Assembly (NCBI GenBank): GCA_035640715.1 | Contig: DASQVO010000565.1 | Span: 1-5,487, forward strand | Length of the DNA: 5,487 bases | Reading direction: 5' to 3' | From: DASQVO01 sp035640715 | Lineage (GTDB): Bacteria > Actinomycetota > Actinomycetes > Streptosporangiales > Streptosporangiaceae | Notes under the pieces: model-generated | Databases searched by the model: none | What the model was told of the DNA's origin: nothing | What the model saw: only the letters and a program-made list of their open reading frames with translations | Shown: piece by piece, positions 5,266 through 5,487 of the stretch | Numbering within the stretch: position 1 is the first letter of the stretch | Layout of the letters: the number at the start of each line of letters is the position of its first letter | Translations under genes and position numbers: made by a program

Positions 5266-5487
5266 CCTCGATGAGGCGGAGCTGGTGTTGCTGACGGTAG
5301 CCAAGGCTCATCGCGTGCTCCTGACCTGCGGCCTACAGGTACTGGCACAGAGCCTTTCGATCGCAGCGCCTCACCGCCCTGGAGGTGGCTACGGGAAATC
5401 TCTGCCGATGCCTGCTGCCCGCGCCCCTCGCTACCGGGAGTTCCTGCGGTTCCTGAAGAAGGCCGCCGCCCACCCGTCGCCGTGGAC
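5261..5487 (+). pseudogene. Frameshifted fragment resembling an IS630-family transposase, running off the window
   Basis: Three pieces in different frames fit the order of an IS630-type DDE transposase. V-S-L-D-E (5261-5275) resembles the region of the first catalytic Asp. Y-W-H-R-A-F-R-S-Q-R-L-T-A-L-E-V-A-T-G (5340-5396) matches the family's Y-x-R-H-G-T...L-x-A-A-L-E-V-A-T-G stretch. R-Y-R-E-F-L-R-F-L-K-K-A-A-A-H-P (from about 5429) matches the following R-H-R-x-x-E-F-L-x-F-L-K...P segment. The second piece runs into a stop, and the third lies in another frame, so the gene is broken. The later DNY/E catalytic part would lie beyond the window. No terminal inverted repeats could be defined. 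This is motif recognition only; a search would settle it. Confidence 0.5.

Noticed and set aside
4563..5294. Plus-strand open frame of 243 codons extending past the redox gene
   Set aside because: Arg/Ala-rich shadow of the globin region; the short 36-codon tail piece from ATG 5184 has no good ribosome binding site and no family.

Overview
The window comes from a high-GC actinobacterium. The coding is GC-rich with strong G/C at third codon positions, there is a GTG start, promoters resemble the TTGACn/TAnnnT type, and the mix of TetR, NRAMP-like and NCS1 genes fits the group. No species can be named from this sequence.

Layout, left to right. Positions 1-1136 hold the 3' part of an NCS1-type (CodB-like) nucleobase permease whose start lies outside the window. 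Positions 1137-1298 are an unusually AT-rich gap. It holds an array of GGTAAAC-like heptamers on an 11-bp register, then two overlapping, mutually exclusive 7-bp inverted repeats, then a good Shine-Dalgarno. Positions 1299-2591 encode a divergent NRAMP/SLC11-type transporter that lacks the usual DPGN and TM6-Met metal-site signatures. Tail to tail with it, with 2 bp between the stop codons, lies a TetR-family regulator (3196-2594, minus strand).

The TetR gene is divergent from a 600-residue multidomain redox protein (3358-5160). Its order is: an unrecognised N-terminal helical region, a CDGSH Fe-S motif, a Fer4_19-like ferredoxin module, a second CDGSH motif (Asp replaced by Ser), a group II truncated globin, and a short conserved C-terminal module. 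A 23-bp palindrome in the divergent gap covers the probable -10 boxes of both directions. This suggests the TetR protein controls itself and the Fe-S/globin gene. The last ~330 bp contain no intact gene. They carry a small hairpin and a frameshifted fragment resembling an IS630-family transposase that runs off the window.

Taken together, the centre of the window looks like a small redox/metal locus: a putative divalent-metal transporter, a ligand-responsive repressor, and a haem plus Fe-S fusion protein likely to sense or process a diatomic gas or to move electrons. The domain calls rest on visible motifs. The functional link between the genes is inference.
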